Assembly (NCBI GenBank): GCA_033557465.1
Contig: CM066032.1
Location: 60,486,955 to 60,550,954, forward strand
DNA from: Ichthyophis bannanicus
Lineage: Eukaryota > Chordata > Amphibia > Gymnophiona > Ichthyophiidae
DNA length: 64,000 bases
Reading direction: 5' to 3'
Numbering within the stretch: position 1 is the first letter of the stretch; each line of letters opens with the position of its first letter. This document shows, piece after piece, positions 1 through 11,256 of this stretch. Position numbers and translations under genes: made by a program. The notes under the pieces are model-generated. The model saw only the letters and a list, made by a program, of their open reading frames with translations. It had not been told where the DNA came from and did not search any database.

Positions 1-2440
1 GGAACACGGGAGTACTTTCAGTGGAATGATAATGGGGAGGTTGCTTGGGGAGGAATATGGGATGGATATAAGGCAGTAGTAAGAGGAATCGTAATTAAAT
101 GGGGGTCGCGTCAGAGGAAGGAAAGGGAGGGAAGAGAAAGGGAACTGAGAGAAAGACTATTGAAACTGGAAGAATTAGATGCGAAAGATAGCAAAGGGTT
201 ATATAGAGGCCAGGTGTTGGCAGTAAGAGCGCAGATGAATGAAATGCAGGCAGACAAGATAAGGTATCGGATGCAGCTATTGAAACAGGAATTTTTTGAG
301 GGGGGAAACAAAGCTGGGAGATATATGGCGCAGAAATTGAAACAGAGGAAACTGCGAACACATATAATGAAGGTTTGGGACCAGGGAGGGAAGATAGTCT
401 TTAAAGAAGGTGAGATTAGGGAAGCGTTTCGGGGATTCTATCAGGGGTTATATACAGCAAGAGGCCTGCCGCAGCCGGAGAGGGTACAGAGTTACCTAGA
501 TTCCCTTAAGATGCCGAAATTAGAAGAGGGGGAACAAAAAGAGCTAAACAAGGCCATTATGGCAGAAGAGGTCCAGCAAGCAATAAAACAGCTGAAAGTG
601 GATAAGGCACCGGGGTTAGATGGGCTCACAGCACGATTCTATAGAAGATTTGGAGAGATCTTAATCACACCATTAGTGCGGTTGTTTAATCTACCAAGGG
701 AAGGAGGAGCATTAGCGGATACTATGGGATGGGCGGGCATAACAGTAATACCCAAAGAGGGCAAAGACCCCCAAGAATGTTCATCATAAAGACCCATTTC
801 TCTGCTCAATTTAGACGCCAAATTACTGGCAAAAATTTAAGGTCATAGGGAAATTGATTCATCAAGATCAGGCGGGATTTATCCCAGGTAGGCTTTGCTG
901 TTATCGTTGGATGCGGAGAAGGTTTTCGACCAGGTGTCTTCGCCTTTTCTCTTCCAGGTAATGGAAAGAATGGGGTTGGGGGAAGAGTTCGTGGGTTGGG
1001 TAAGAGTGTTACACCAAAATTCAAAAGCATGTGTTCGGGTAAACGGTGCCTATTCAGCATTTTTTGAGCAGGAGAGAGGAACGAGGCAGGGCTGTCCACT
1101 GTCACCGCTATTATTCGCAATATCAGTGGAGCCGTTTGCGGAGAGGGTGAGAGAAAGGGCAGATTTACAGGGTATAAAAGTAGGGAAGAAGGAATACAGA
1201 ATATCATTGTTTGCAGACGACATAATCTTGAGCGTCGCTAGGCCAGGCTTCTCCATCCCAATATTAATGTGGGAATTAGAAGAATTTGGAAGGTTGTCGG
1301 GCTTTACTATAGATTGGACAAAATCGGAAATATTGAACTTATCCTTAAACAGGGAGGCACAGGCAACACTACAAAAGAAATATCCATTTAGATGGGCTCG
1401 GGAACATATTCGATATTTAGGAATCCAAATAAGTAAAAGGCTGGAACACCTATACCAGCTAAATGATTCTAAAATATTTGGGCAGGTCGAGTTTGCTGAA
1501 TGGGTGGGGACAGGGGTATCTATCCTGGTTGGGGTGAATAGCCGTCATAAAGATGATGTTATTGCCCCGATTCTTGTTTCTGTTTCAAACGCTGCCGATA
1601 CGGGTCCCCCACAGAAAGCTAAAGCAGTTGCAAAGAACCGTTCATAGATTCATATGGCTAAATAGGCGGCCTAGAGTAGCTATGGCAATTATGCAGAGAG
1701 CTAAGGGAGAGGGAGGGATAGGGGGGCCTAATTTTAAAAAATATTATGAGGCAGCACAACTGAAAACGATATATGAGTGGCAAAGAGAAAACCAGAAACA
1801 TTGGGTTCAGATGGAAGAAGATACAGTACGGGGAGTGGGATTGGAAAGGATAGTGTGCAGGGGCAGTAAAGCCTTAGCAAATAAACCTATCAACCCCATA
1901 ATTGAGCATATTCTGAGTGTCTGGACACAGAATAGAAAGGTATTGGTACGGGATAAAGGATATACACAGGGAATGTCACTGGAGGCATGTTTTGAGAGGG
2001 CCAGGGGTGAGTACGCTGCGACGATGGGCAAAGTTGGGACTCACTCATATTTCCCAAATAGTGAGTACAGAGGAAGTTAGGGAGTTTGAGGGTATTAAGG
2101 ATTTATATGGGTTGGGGGAGGGAGATCGTTACTCTTATTTGCAGGTCAGTCATTTTATGAGACAGCAGAAGGTATGGAAGGATTTATGGGAAAATAGGGG
2201 GTGGTTTGAGGCGCTATGTTCAGGGAACAGGTAAAAAAGGAGCTTTGTCCAAAATTTACAAAGGATTAATGGAAGGAGGAGGGAGTAAGCCGGAGTATAT
2301 GACGAAATGGGAGGAGGACTTGGGAGTGCAATGGACTGACGAGGTGTGGGAGAGGATCAGCAAGACTGAGAAAAACATGGATGTGTTTTATCATCTGCAT
2401 ACAAGACAACATCTGATTTACAGAGGCCAAGCAGGAAGCT
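1..2440 (+). mobile_element. Decayed L1-type LINE ORF2 (reverse transcriptase), 5' end off window
   Basis: Broken reading frames (160-789, 895-1647, 1553-2080, 2206-2440) together read like an L1/Tx1-type ORF2. They contain APGLDGLTARFYR, then RPISLLNLDAKLLAKI near 785-838 after a frameshift and stop, then RGTRQGCPLSPLLF, the RT catalytic FADD at 1210-1221, and the C-terminal FIWLNRRPR and GGIGGPNFKKYYEAAQ blocks typical of L1 ORF2. At least three frame changes and several stops mean it is dead. The endonuclease domain would lie left of the window. Confidence 0.85.
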
Positions 2441-2799
2441 CTACGGAGAAATGTGCAAAGAGCACCGAAAACAACGATCCCAAAGTAACTGATTGCTCAA
2501 GGGCTGGAAAAATACTGGAACTCTTTTCAGATTTCTGTGAGCTTACACCTGCTGGCGCAATAATTATGAGATCATTTATACCTATTCCAATCAATAACAG
2601 ATCAGTTCAGTGGTGTCACCAGATATGGGCATAATCTATTGACTTGGTCCCATGTGTGGAAACATAATAATGAAGCGATCAAACGTGTAATTTCTCATCT
2701 CTTCCTGTATATAAATGCAATACAAAGGCGGCTGCACTTTTTCTCTTTTTGCGCATTTTTGCTCGCTGTGTTTTTTCCTGCCTCTGCTTCTGCTGTCCT

Positions 2800-3390
2800 A
2801 CCTTCCACCAGCAAGACAGCAATGCACCCAACAAACTTCTCCATTTCCATCAAAGCTCCACTACAACCTACGAGGCTCCATCATTCCTAATGAGGCAAAA
2901 CCAATGAGACTTCAGGACACCCAAAGCTCCACTATCGCCAGTGAGGCAGCACTTCATCCATCCCCAATGAAGCTCCACTGCACTCTACAAGGCTTCGTAT
3001 CTCCAATGAACCCAACAAGACTTTACAATCTCCAACTAGGTTCTACTACATCCTGTGAGACTTCACTGTGCCCAACAAGGCTTTAACATCCCCAGTGAAG
3101 CTTCAGTGAACCCAATAAGGCTCCATTACACTAAAAGGTCTCCACCATCCTCAGTGAGAATGCTATGCACCCAAGGCAGCTTCATCATCTCCAGTGAGAC
3201 TCCACTGCATTCAACAAGGCTCCACGGCACCTAGTGAAGATTTACTGTCCTCAACAAGGTTCCACTGCATCTAGCAAATCATCATCCCCAACACAATTTC
3301 ACTGCAGCCAAAGGGGCTTCACCACCTCCAACAAGGCATCACAGCACACAGAAAGGCTTCACCATCTCTGGCAAGGCTGCATTACAAACG
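2800..3390. repeat. Degenerate minisatellite with CCAACAAGGCTCCAC-type units
   Basis: The stretch is built of loosely repeated phrases such as CAACAAGGCTTCACCA, CCCCAGTGAGGCTCCACTGCA and variants, with spacing from about 25 to 60 bases. It gives stop-poor frames on the plus strand but no recognisable protein. It lies in the intron after exon L, between the L1 remnant and that exon. Confidence 0.6.
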
Positions 3391-3489
3391 CAATGTATAG
3401 CACTATATTCCCCTTCTTTTGATAGCGCACTCTGGACTCTTGTAGCTCTCTTGCTCCGTGGAAAAATACTATACCAGTTTGTTGCTTAC

Positions 3490-3620
3490 TTTGTCACTGA
3501 AACTGGGTCTGAGCTCTGCTTTCAGGAACCTATAGCCCACCACAGGTAGGATGCAGAGGATAGTGGTGAGGAAGATGGCCAGCCACACATTGGGTTGATT
3601 CAGGGAGTTCCGTGCTGCAC
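3490..3620 (-). CDS. ATP8B: ATP8B exon L: TM10
   Basis: A 131-bp exon encoding GAARNSLNQPNVWLAIFLTT followed by ILCILPVVGYRFLKAELRPS and FSDK. It carries the last transmembrane helix and the conserved PVVxxRFL exit. The acceptor is TCTTATAG and the donor gtaagc, ending in phase 0. Known ATP8B genes have one more coding exon with an RRSGYAF-type cytoplasmic tail. No such sequence was found between 1 and 3490, so it should lie to the left of the window. Confidence 0.92.
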
Positions 3621-4435
3621 CTATAAGAGAAGGAACCAGAAAGAAAGACCTCAGCATTTCAGGCTGAACTTTGGAGGAGACTTCCAACAGGCGGGGTAAA
3701 GCACTAGTACAGTATAGTTCTTGGCCCCTGTAAGTGTTTCTGTCATGCTTAGGGTGCCTGGCTCTGGAGGGTTCCTAATCTCGAGGTGTGACCTCTCTCT
3801 GTGAGTGTGCCTTCTCGATAACTGCACAGGTTGCCTGATACAATGCCCTTTAAACACAGAGAAACAGTCCTGGTGAGGATATTTATTTACTTAATACAGA
3901 GTGGATAAAACAAACATGGGAGACTCCAATACATGATCTGGGAGATAACTTACATAGTATAAGAGCATCACTGAAGAAAAGCCATGAAGCTATCAGTTCT
4001 AGTGAGCAGCGATGCTGATAGTGTCATAACAAACACTACCAGCTGCCCATGTCCCTAGCCATGAAACTCAGATTTCTTAATGATGTATAAGAAATATGCT
4101 TTTCATTTGGAAAAGGTCCCACCGATGTGATCCAGCTGGGTGCAGTGACACCATAGAAGGATTGGGGGCAGGGAGATGCCAGTCAATTGAGTATCCTGAT
4201 TCGCTGAACTCCTCTTGCAGCTTTATTAGAGTAACATAGTGTTGAAGATGGCAGAAAGATCATTTGGTTCCATGATCTACCCTCCACTGGGTTCACACCT
4301 AACTTCACTCCCTTCCCCTGTCTTTCCATTAAACTTTGCAATAATCTAAATAGCTACCGATACTAGAGTAGTTATTGCCTAACACTGAAGCTTCTAGGCA
4401 ACGTTCCTGAAAAGCTACGAAGGAGTCCTCCGCCC
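3621..4435. other. Intron, no recognisable feature
   Basis: Unique-looking AT-rich intronic sequence between exon L and a hairpin repeat. I see no exon, RNA gene or recognisable transposon here. Confidence 0.5.
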
Positions 4436-4438
4436 ACA

Positions 4439-4496
4439 CTGCTGCTGGTAGGAGAAGGTATTGCAATATCGCAGTATCTTCCCCTACCAGCAGCAG
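4439..4496. repeat. 26-bp inverted repeat hairpin (MITE-like)
   Basis: The arms 4439-4464 and 4471-4496 are complementary over 26 bp with three transition differences, around a 6-base loop. Flanking bases (GCAACGTTCC left, GGGAACATTGC right) extend partial complementarity. The shape fits a small foldback element. Confidence 0.6.
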
Positions 4497-5389
4497 CATG
4501 GGAACATTGCTTCTAGGTTACTTTCACAAGCCTGTCAGACAGACCAGATATACGAGTGCCTGCATTTCCACTAGGAAGGTGAAATTTTACTTACTTGATC
4601 ATTTCCTTTCTTGGAATCCTGCTAGACCACCCAGACAAGTGGGCCTCTAAGACAACAATGCCAACTCAATCTTTGGATGTAGAGTCATAAGGAAGCGCAT
4701 ACAGACCCAACTGATTACGGGAAATTTGCAATTCCATGAATACCACCAAGATTTCTGTGAAGAAACACAGCAGAGGCAGCAGTGAGCTCCTCAGGGAGAG
4801 TCCTGGACTGATCTAGCAAGACTCCAGGAAAGAAAGTTATCAGTTAAGTGGAACTTCACCTTCCACATCATCCTGTTAGACCAATCTAGACAAGTGGGAA
4901 GAGCCAAAGTTACGACTCAGCCAGATAGGAAGAAGACATGGCTGCCTTGAGAACTTCAGCCAGATAGGAAGAAGACATGGCTGCCTTGAGAACCTTCGCG
5001 CCAAAGGCCATGACAGTCCTGGCCTGTAGATCCAAATGATAACACCTGACAAAGGTAGAGAGAAAGGACCAGGGAGCCACCTGACAGATATCTAGTGGAG
5101 TAACCGAACAACATGTGCCTGGGTGGAGTAACCGAACAACATGTGCCTATGAGGATGCCAGTGCCTGTGCCTGTGCCTGGGTGGAGTGAGCCTGCAAACT
5201 CACCAGCATGGGCTTACTCCTTAGAATGTGGGTGGAAGCAAATGCTTTGGATGCTGCCCTCATTCTTATGCGATTCCTCAAACAGAACAAACAGCCTGTC
5301 CAACTTATGAAAAGAATTAGTTACTTTCAAGTAATGGAACTAGATCCTGCAGACATTCACTAGACAGAGGTCCTTGTCCTTACCGTGAC

Positions 5390-5775
5390 ACTGGCCAGAG
5401 GAAAAGGTCAGGAGAGACCCGCCTGGTTGACATTGAACGCAGACACCACCTTGGGTAAAAAGGAAGGAGCAGGGCAAAGTGCAACAGACTCCACTGAGAA
5501 GGACAAGTAAGGATCTCTATATGACAGGGCTTCCAGCTCTGAGATGTGGCAGGTAAAGCATATGGCCACCAAAACCACCACCTTGAAGGACAAATCCTTG
5601 AGTGCTGCACACTTTAACTGTTCAAAGGAAGCCCCCAACAAGGCCTGCAGAACCAAGTTAAGATCCCAGAGCAGGACAACGAGCCACATTGGGGGACACA
5701 AATGGCATACCCCTCGGAGAAAATGGGATACATCAGGATGCGATGTCACAGGGCACCCGCAACTGCCTTCCAAAA
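5390..5775 (-). pseudogene. DIRS tyrosine recombinase fragment
   Basis: The minus frame reads DLSFKVVVLVAICFTCHISE, LEALSYRDPYLSF, CPAPSFLPKVVSAFNVNQ. This matches the vertebrate DIRS recombinase pattern (KTAFLVAITSARRVxELxAL followed by FLPKVxSxFHxxQ). The catalytic Arg expected within the ARRVxEL-type block is replaced here by the CHISEL sequence, and no long intact frame remains, so it is inactive. Confidence 0.7.
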
Positions 5776-5968
5776 GCTCACCATACAGAAACCTGGACCC
5801 ACAAGGAGCTCAAAGCAAGCCCATTGTCGAAACTATCCTGAAGGAAGGCCAACTAATGCAATAAGTCTGCTTGGCAAGGCAAGTTCTCATGTTGCTGACA
5901 CTATCCTTCAGACGTGGACATAGGCCAAACAAGTAGATCTGTACCTTGCCTTTAAAGCTCTCATGTTG

Positions 5969-7543
5969 AGACGATCCAAGATGGCGGTGGAGTAGAATAC
6001 TAAGGTGGTTGGGTTTGAGCCGGCTCCTGCACTCGCTGCTAATGGGGAAAAAGAGGAAACAGAATGCCCAGAAACCCTCCGGTACCTCGTCTCCGGCAGA
6101 CCGGCTGGTGCAGTCTTCAATTGCCGGCTTTTGTACCCCCCTCGGCATATATGTATCTGCGAATCTGAGCGTTGAAGGGGTTTCACTTAGCCCCGTTCAA
6201 GCGCCCCCAGTACAGCCTGGACGTCACTTCAGGGAGGGGCAGCAGAGCATTGCGTCTCCGGGTCGAGAGGTCATTGCGGATGTGGAGGGTGCTCCCGCGA
6301 AGCCTCATTTTGAGGTTGTCTCTGCAGCCGGCGAACGAGTGGGATTCTCTTCCCTCCGGTGGTGGCACTGGGGTGGAGCAGGTTGCAAGCAGCTTCCTTG
6401 GCATCTCGGCGTCTCAACTCTCTGGGAGTGTGGTGAAACCTGCGCTTGTAACGTTAGATAGCTTGTGGGAAGCTATCTCCACCCTTCAGCAGTCCCTCCT
6501 GCCTTTTGTGGGTGCAGTTTCTCAAGAATTGTCAGAGATTAAAGTGAAGTGCTCTTCAACGTCTTCAGAGGTGGTGGCACAGGCCGCTAGAGTCTCGCAA
6601 CTCGAATTAAAGGTGGAGGAGCTGCAGTCCTTAGGGGCTGTTAATACAAAAGACCAGTCAATACAGGTAAGGAGAATAGAATTTTTGGATAACCAATTGC
6701 AGAAGAATAACTTGAGATTCCTGAATTTTCCCCGGTCACCATTGATGGCTCCCTTGGACTTAGTCCGTAAGTACTTTATTGATGTTCTTCAGATGCCTGC
6801 TGAATCTCTGCCTCCAGTTGTAAGGGCTCACTATGTGACTATTTCGTCATTGGAGGTCGGTGAGCAGCAAGGTTCTGGTGCAGAGCCTGTCCCCCCCTCT
6901 AATGGACCTTTCGGGGTTTTTGGAGAGCTCTTTAGAGGTGGTGACCAGCAGAGCTACATTGTTGGTACATTTTGCCTTTGAATCAGACAGGAACACTGTA
7001 CTTAAACTATATTTTTGTAAAATGTCAGCATCTCAGTTTATGGGCTCAAAAATTCTTATTTTTCCTGATTTGGCTAGAGACACCCAAAGAAGGCGGAGGG
7101 CGTTCCTGGCATTACGCCAGAGAACGATAGCCTTGGGGGCGCAATTTAAGTGGTTAAATTTCAATCTAAACAATTCATGTTTTTTGAGACACAACAACTA
7201 TTGCAATTTTTACAGAGTAGGGAACTTGGAGGGGTGGGGGTTAGTCCCATATCGGCTGCCATATAATGAGAACTAGGCTCCTATGATTTTCTTTATTTCC
7301 GTATGAAGGTGTATGATACCTAAGTATTAATATTGTTATTTCTTTTTTCTTGGATCATATTGTGGTGTATCTATTTTTTTTTTTGTGGTCTATTCCAGTA
7401 ATACTATTATGTATATTTACTTGTCTACTCTTTGGGATGACAAGATAGTGTGTTATTTGTATTCTGATTCTTACTCAGAGTGTTTCTGGAGTTTGTTGTT
7501 AAAAATTAATAAAGTATAAATTAAAAATAATAATAATAATAAT
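5969..7543 (+). mobile_element. ORF1-only L1-like element (HAL1-like) with 15-bp TSD
   Basis: The host phrase AAAGCTCTCATGTTG occurs at 5954-5968 and again at 7544-7558, a perfect 15-bp target-site duplication. The insert starts AGACGATCCAAGATGGCGG, like many L1 5' ends, and ends in an (AAT)n tail, so it seems full length at 1575 bp. It contains only an L1 ORF1-type coding region and no endonuclease or RT. It sits inside a roughly 80-bp tandem duplication of the DIRS host element. The organisation is that of mammalian HAL1 (half-L1), which I know from the family. That this is a separate amphibian or reptile case is inference. Confidence 0.8.
6042..7276 (+). pseudogene. L1 ORF1p-like RNA-binding protein, frameshifted
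   Basis: Starts at ATG 6042 (MGKKRKQNAQ). The frame changes near 6350 and again near 6870. The conceptual product has a disordered N-terminus, then a coiled coil (LDSLWEAISTLQQ through VSQLELKVEELQS, QVRRIEFLDNQLQK), then NNLRFLNFPR resembling the start of the L1 ORF1p RRM, and finally ILIFPDLARDTQRRRRAFLA with GAQFKWLNF, resembling its C-terminal domain. Such proteins bind LINE RNA as trimers. The two frameshifts make this copy non-coding. Confidence 0.72.
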
Positions 7544-7664
7544 AAAGCTCTCATGTTGCTGACACTATCCCTCAGACATGGACATAGGCCAAGCAGGTAG
7601 ATCTGTGCCTTGCCTTTAAGAGAGTAGAAATTACTGCAAGTGGCTGGGCCAAAAACAAGAATGG

Positions 7665-7952
7665 CTATGGGTTGTCCAGTAGGATGGGCTCCTGATTCAG
7701 CAGCCCCCTCTCTTTGTGAAAAGGTAAGGGCTGCTCTACCAATAGTCTTATCAGATCTGGAAACCAGGATCTCTGAGGCCAGTCCAGAGCCACTAACCCT
7801 GGGTAATCTTCTATCCTACAAATCAATTGACCAATCAGAGGCCACTGTGGAAAGATATACAGGAAGAAACCCGGTGGCCATAGATAAACCAACGTGTCCA
7901 CCCCTCTAGAGCTAATCTTTACATCGGCTGAAAAACACATCCATCTTGGCAT
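7665..7952 (-). pseudogene. DIRS linker between RNase H and recombinase
   Basis: The minus frame includes YLWPPGFFLYIFPQWPLIG and LVALDWPQRSWFPDLIRLL. Vertebrate DIRS and some gypsy-like elements have the same pattern (PPFxLI, then LIAPxWPxxxWFPxLL) just before the recombinase. A run of about 95 codons without a stop remains. Confidence 0.65.
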
Positions 7953-8330
7953 TCGCTCATATCGCCATCAAATCCAGAGACCCCAGTGGTCTATCATCTG
8001 CTGGAATGCCTGTGGGTCAAGTTCCCACTCAACCAGATCTAGAGTGTGTTGTCTGAGAAAATCCACTTCAATGTACTGTGCCGAGAGTGCAAATAGTTAA
8101 TTTTCTGCCCAGGGGAACAATAAGCACATCTCGAGATCCACCATTGCACTCTTGGTGCCCCCTACCTGTTGACATATGGTACAGCCATTGTATTTTCTGA
8201 GAATACCTGGACCACTCACCCCTGAACCACGTGATCAATCTGCAATAAGACTAGACAAATGGCCTGTGCCTCTACGCGATTAATCAGTCAGGACGCCTCT
8301 GGCACTGATCAACAACCCTGAGCAATCCCA

Positions 8331-9030
8331 AGTGTCCCTGCCCCAGTAGGCTTATACCTGAACTGTGGGCACACTCAGAAAACTGTTAAGGCTACACAAG
8401 GAAATCAAGCAGTTTGACTACCCCCAAACATAATGTAGGACCAGCAATTCACAATTTTCCCAATACCTAAAGTTTAACCAACAGTTAATATTCTATATTT
8501 GCAACCTTGGGCCGGAAAGACTGGGGTTTCTAGTCCCACAGGTGCTCCTTGTGGTCTTGGGCAAGCCACTTAACCCTCCATAGCCCATGTTCCCTGTAAA
8601 ATAGTTATCTCCAAGTTATAATGCCCTGTTCAATGTAAACCGCACTGATGCAGAATTGCGCGGTATATAAGAGAATGTAAATAAATAAATAAATAAATAA
8701 AATAAAAAACCCAGCAGAGATAGAAAGGAGAAAGTTTAGTCTTATCTGTGTCTTGTGCAGCTCTGACCTTACAGACTGGCTGTGACCGGTATGTGAAGTC
8801 AGGTGTCTGATGATCTAAAGTAGCCCCTCCCTGGGAGATGCCTTTCAAGCAGACGATGAACCAGAATTACCCAAAATATACCTTTGTAGTTCTATCTGCC
8901 CCCTGTGCAAGGGCCTCTGTTGGTCCCCTGCAATGTAAGTATTTCTATTCCAAGTAGCTGATTTTTCTTACAAGTGTCCCTGCCCCAGTAGGCTTATACC
9001 TGAACTGTGGGCACACTCAGAAGCTGTTAA
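8331..9030 (+). repeat. Pair of 58/59-bp direct repeats
   Basis: 8331-8389 and 8973-9030 are nearly identical (start AGTGTCCCTGCCCCAGTAGG, end CTGTTAA; one base fewer and one substitution in the second). About 580 bp lie between them, including the SINE at 8505-8705. This may be an internal DIRS duplication or the flanks of an insertion. Confidence 0.7.
8505..8705 (+). mobile_element. 5'-truncated tRNA-type SINE with L2-like tail
   Basis: It shares the body GGGTTTCTAGTCC...CTTGTGGTCTTGGGCAAGCC with the longer SINEs at 29890 and 38808, then ends AAACCGCACTGATGC...GCGCGGTATATAAG and (AAAT)n, an L2-type 3' end. Confidence 0.75.
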
Positions 9031-9035
9031 TGTTT

Positions 9036-9720
9036 TCCGTTCTTCTTTTGAGAACAGAAGTACTCCCCCCCTCCACTGTACCGCTCCCTTGGATTTTTGC
9101 AGTCCAAATGCATGACCCTGCATTTTTTGGTATTAAATCTCAGCTGCCAATTTCTAGACCATTCTTCAAGCCTAGCTAGACCCCTCCTCATGTTATCTAC
9201 TCCTTCCCGGGTGTCCACTCTATTGCATATTTTGATATCATCCGCAAAGAGGCAAACCTCACCCAAGAGCCCTTCCACAATATCACTAACAAAGATGTTA
9301 AAAAGAATTGGACCAAAGACAGATCCGTGGGGCACACCACTGGTAACCTCCCTCTCCTCAGAGTGAGTTCCATTTACCTGTACCCTTTGTCGCCTCCCCC
9401 TCAACCAAATTCTCCTCAACCAAATTCTAACCCAATCAGTAACTTTAGGGTCCATCCCTAGACTGCTCAGTTTGTTGATAAGTCACCTGTGCAGACTGTT
9501 GTCAAAGGCTTTACTGAAATCCAAGTAAACCGCATCTAGAGTTCTCCCTCGGTCCAACTCCCTGGTTACCTAGTCAAAGAAATCAATCAGATTTGTCTGA
9601 CAAGATCTGCCTCTGGTGAATCCATGCTGCCTCGGATCCTGTAATCTGCTGGACTCCAGAAACCTCACTATTTATTCTTTCAGCAGTGCTTCCAATAATT
9701 TACTCACCACCGAAGTTAAA
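9036..9720 (-). mobile_element. CR1 reverse transcriptase fragment
   Basis: The minus translation shows the CR1 RT order QHGFTRGRSCQTNLIDFFD, AVYLDFSKAFD, VTSGVPHGSVFGPILFNIFV, catalytic LFADDIK, and WQLRFNTKKCRVMHL. Stops and a frame change near 9470 show decay. It lies inside the DIRS element and belongs to a different CR1 lineage from the plus-strand copies at 17230, 39120 and 56290. Confidence 0.85.
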
Positions 9721-10421
9721 CTAACCCATGCTGATGAAGCCGGTATCAAACTGCTTTCCAAGATACTCCAGGAACTGCACTGCTTGGCTTGTCGTCAGTT
9801 GAGCATCAGACAGCGACTTTGCTCTGATGAGCCGGTCATCCAAGTACAGGTGCACCCGGATACCTTCATGACAGAGAGGTGCCACCATGACTACCATAAC
9901 CTTGGAAAAGTGTAAGGAGGCTGTTGTGAGACTGAAGGGCAGAGCACAAAACTGGAAATGTTTTCCCAAAATGGAAAACCTCAGTAATTTCTGCTAATGC
10001 TCCTGGATGGGAATATGGAAATACGCGTCGGCTAATTCTAGGTAAGTTAAAAATTCCACCACCTTGATCACCTGGATGACAGATCTCAGCGACTCCATCT
10101 GAACCAAGACATTTGCAGGCAGGCATTGACTGCCTTGAGATTGAGAATTAGTCTTAGTGACCCATCTTTCTTGGGCACCATAAAATAAATGGAGTACCTT
10201 CCCGCCTTTGGACAGGAAGGATGGGAACAACAGCTCAGAGCTGAAGAAGTATGGATAGGATGGCCTGATGTATACCTTTTTGATATGGAACCACAGAGAG
10301 AGATCATGAATGTGTCTGAAACAGATATGGCACACTCTAAGACATAACAGTGTTGAATGATGTTGAGAACCCACCAATTGGTGGTGACCTCATGCCCACT
10401 CCTAGGAAAAGACGGAGACAA
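9721..10421 (-). pseudogene. DIRS reverse transcriptase fragment
   Basis: Minus frames read YSIYFMVPKKDGSLRLILNL, DAYFHIPI, then HFQFCALPFSLTTASLHFSK and GIRVHLYLDDRLIRAKSLSD. This is the DIRS/gypsy RT core with the catalytic YLDD at 9835-9846. At least one frame change, near 9990, breaks it. Confidence 0.78.
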
Positions 10422-10666
10422 CCGCCTAAAGGAGGCACCCTGGAATGGACCCTCTGTCCATCACTGGGCATGGTAGGAGACAGCGGCTCCAGAGGAAGAG
10501 GAGTCCCTGTACTTGTGGGCCCCCTTTAAATGACTGCAATTTCCCTTGCATCTTACCAAACGCTGTTATCTGCCTATTCAAATGGAAATGGCAAGACTTC
10601 CTAAAGTGAAAGTAAGATGCAGAATGCTTTGCCCCCTTTAGCCTATCCTCCTGAAGCTATTGGGGC

Positions 10667-10930
10667 TTAGTCTCGCCCAAGTCTTTGCCCAGTTTCTCCA
10701 GATCCTCCCCAAAAAAGGAACTGGCTGTTAAAAGGGATGTTGGTCAAGAATGCCTTGGAAGCCATATCCACGGGCCAGAGACGGAGCCAAAGCCAGCATC
10801 TAGCTATCATAGCAGCCATGATCTCCCTTGCTGAAAGCCAAATGAGATCATACAAGCAGTTGGTCAGGAAGGCAGCAACCGACTCAAAGCAGGCTAATGA
10901 GGAGTCCTTTGGCAATTGTTGACCCATCAT
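10667..10930 (-). pseudogene. DIRS gag-like fragment
   Basis: The minus frame contains ARCWLWLRLWPVDMASKAFL followed by TNIPFNSQFLFWGGSG. This resembles the LWLRxWxADxxSKxxLxxLPFxGxxLFG block upstream of RT in vertebrate DIRS elements. The frame stops at the L2 tail near 10938, which cuts the element. Confidence 0.6.
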
Positions 10931-11256
10931 AGGAGCACATTTATTTATTTATTTAACAATCATTTATAACCCGCATCTTCCAGAGTTCAGTTGCGGTTTA
11001 CAATAAAACAATCCACAAAGCAAGAGCTTAGTTTTACATCGAACATTTTGAAACAATAAAGAGTAATGGTTAAGAGCATGAACCAATGCATAACAGCACA
11101 AGACTGGCTTGTAAACTATGTACAATAAACTATATACAAATACAAGTTGTAGGTACTTTAGAGTTGAATCATAGTGTTTTTAGGATAGTGTATTATCTGT
11201 TAAAATGTTAGAAATAGTATTACTCAGTCAGGATTTTTAGCCTTTATCAGGATTCT

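Larger units (their letters stand above)
4545..10935 (-). mobile_element. DIRS-type retrotransposon remnant with nested insertions
   Basis: Read on the minus strand, the fragments come in the order expected for DIRS elements: gag-like (10930-10667), reverse transcriptase (10421-9721), a conserved linker (7952-7665) and a tyrosine recombinase (5775-5390). Three younger insertions interrupt it: an ORF1-only L1-like element (5969-7543), a SINE (8505-8705) and a CR1 fragment (9036-9720). The left part holds short duplications: about 43 bp at 4918-5000, a 26-bp phrase at 5100-5150, and two copies of a GTTAGACC...AGACAAGTGGG phrase near 4630 and 4875. All frames carry stops. The outer ends are not defined; the right end is cut by an L2 tail at 10938. 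Confidence 0.75.

Noticed and set aside
1..3489. Final cytoplasmic-tail exon of the flippase
   Set aside because: I searched the minus strand for an RRSGYAF-type tail and found none; the stretch is an L1 remnant and minisatellite, so the exon should lie further left.
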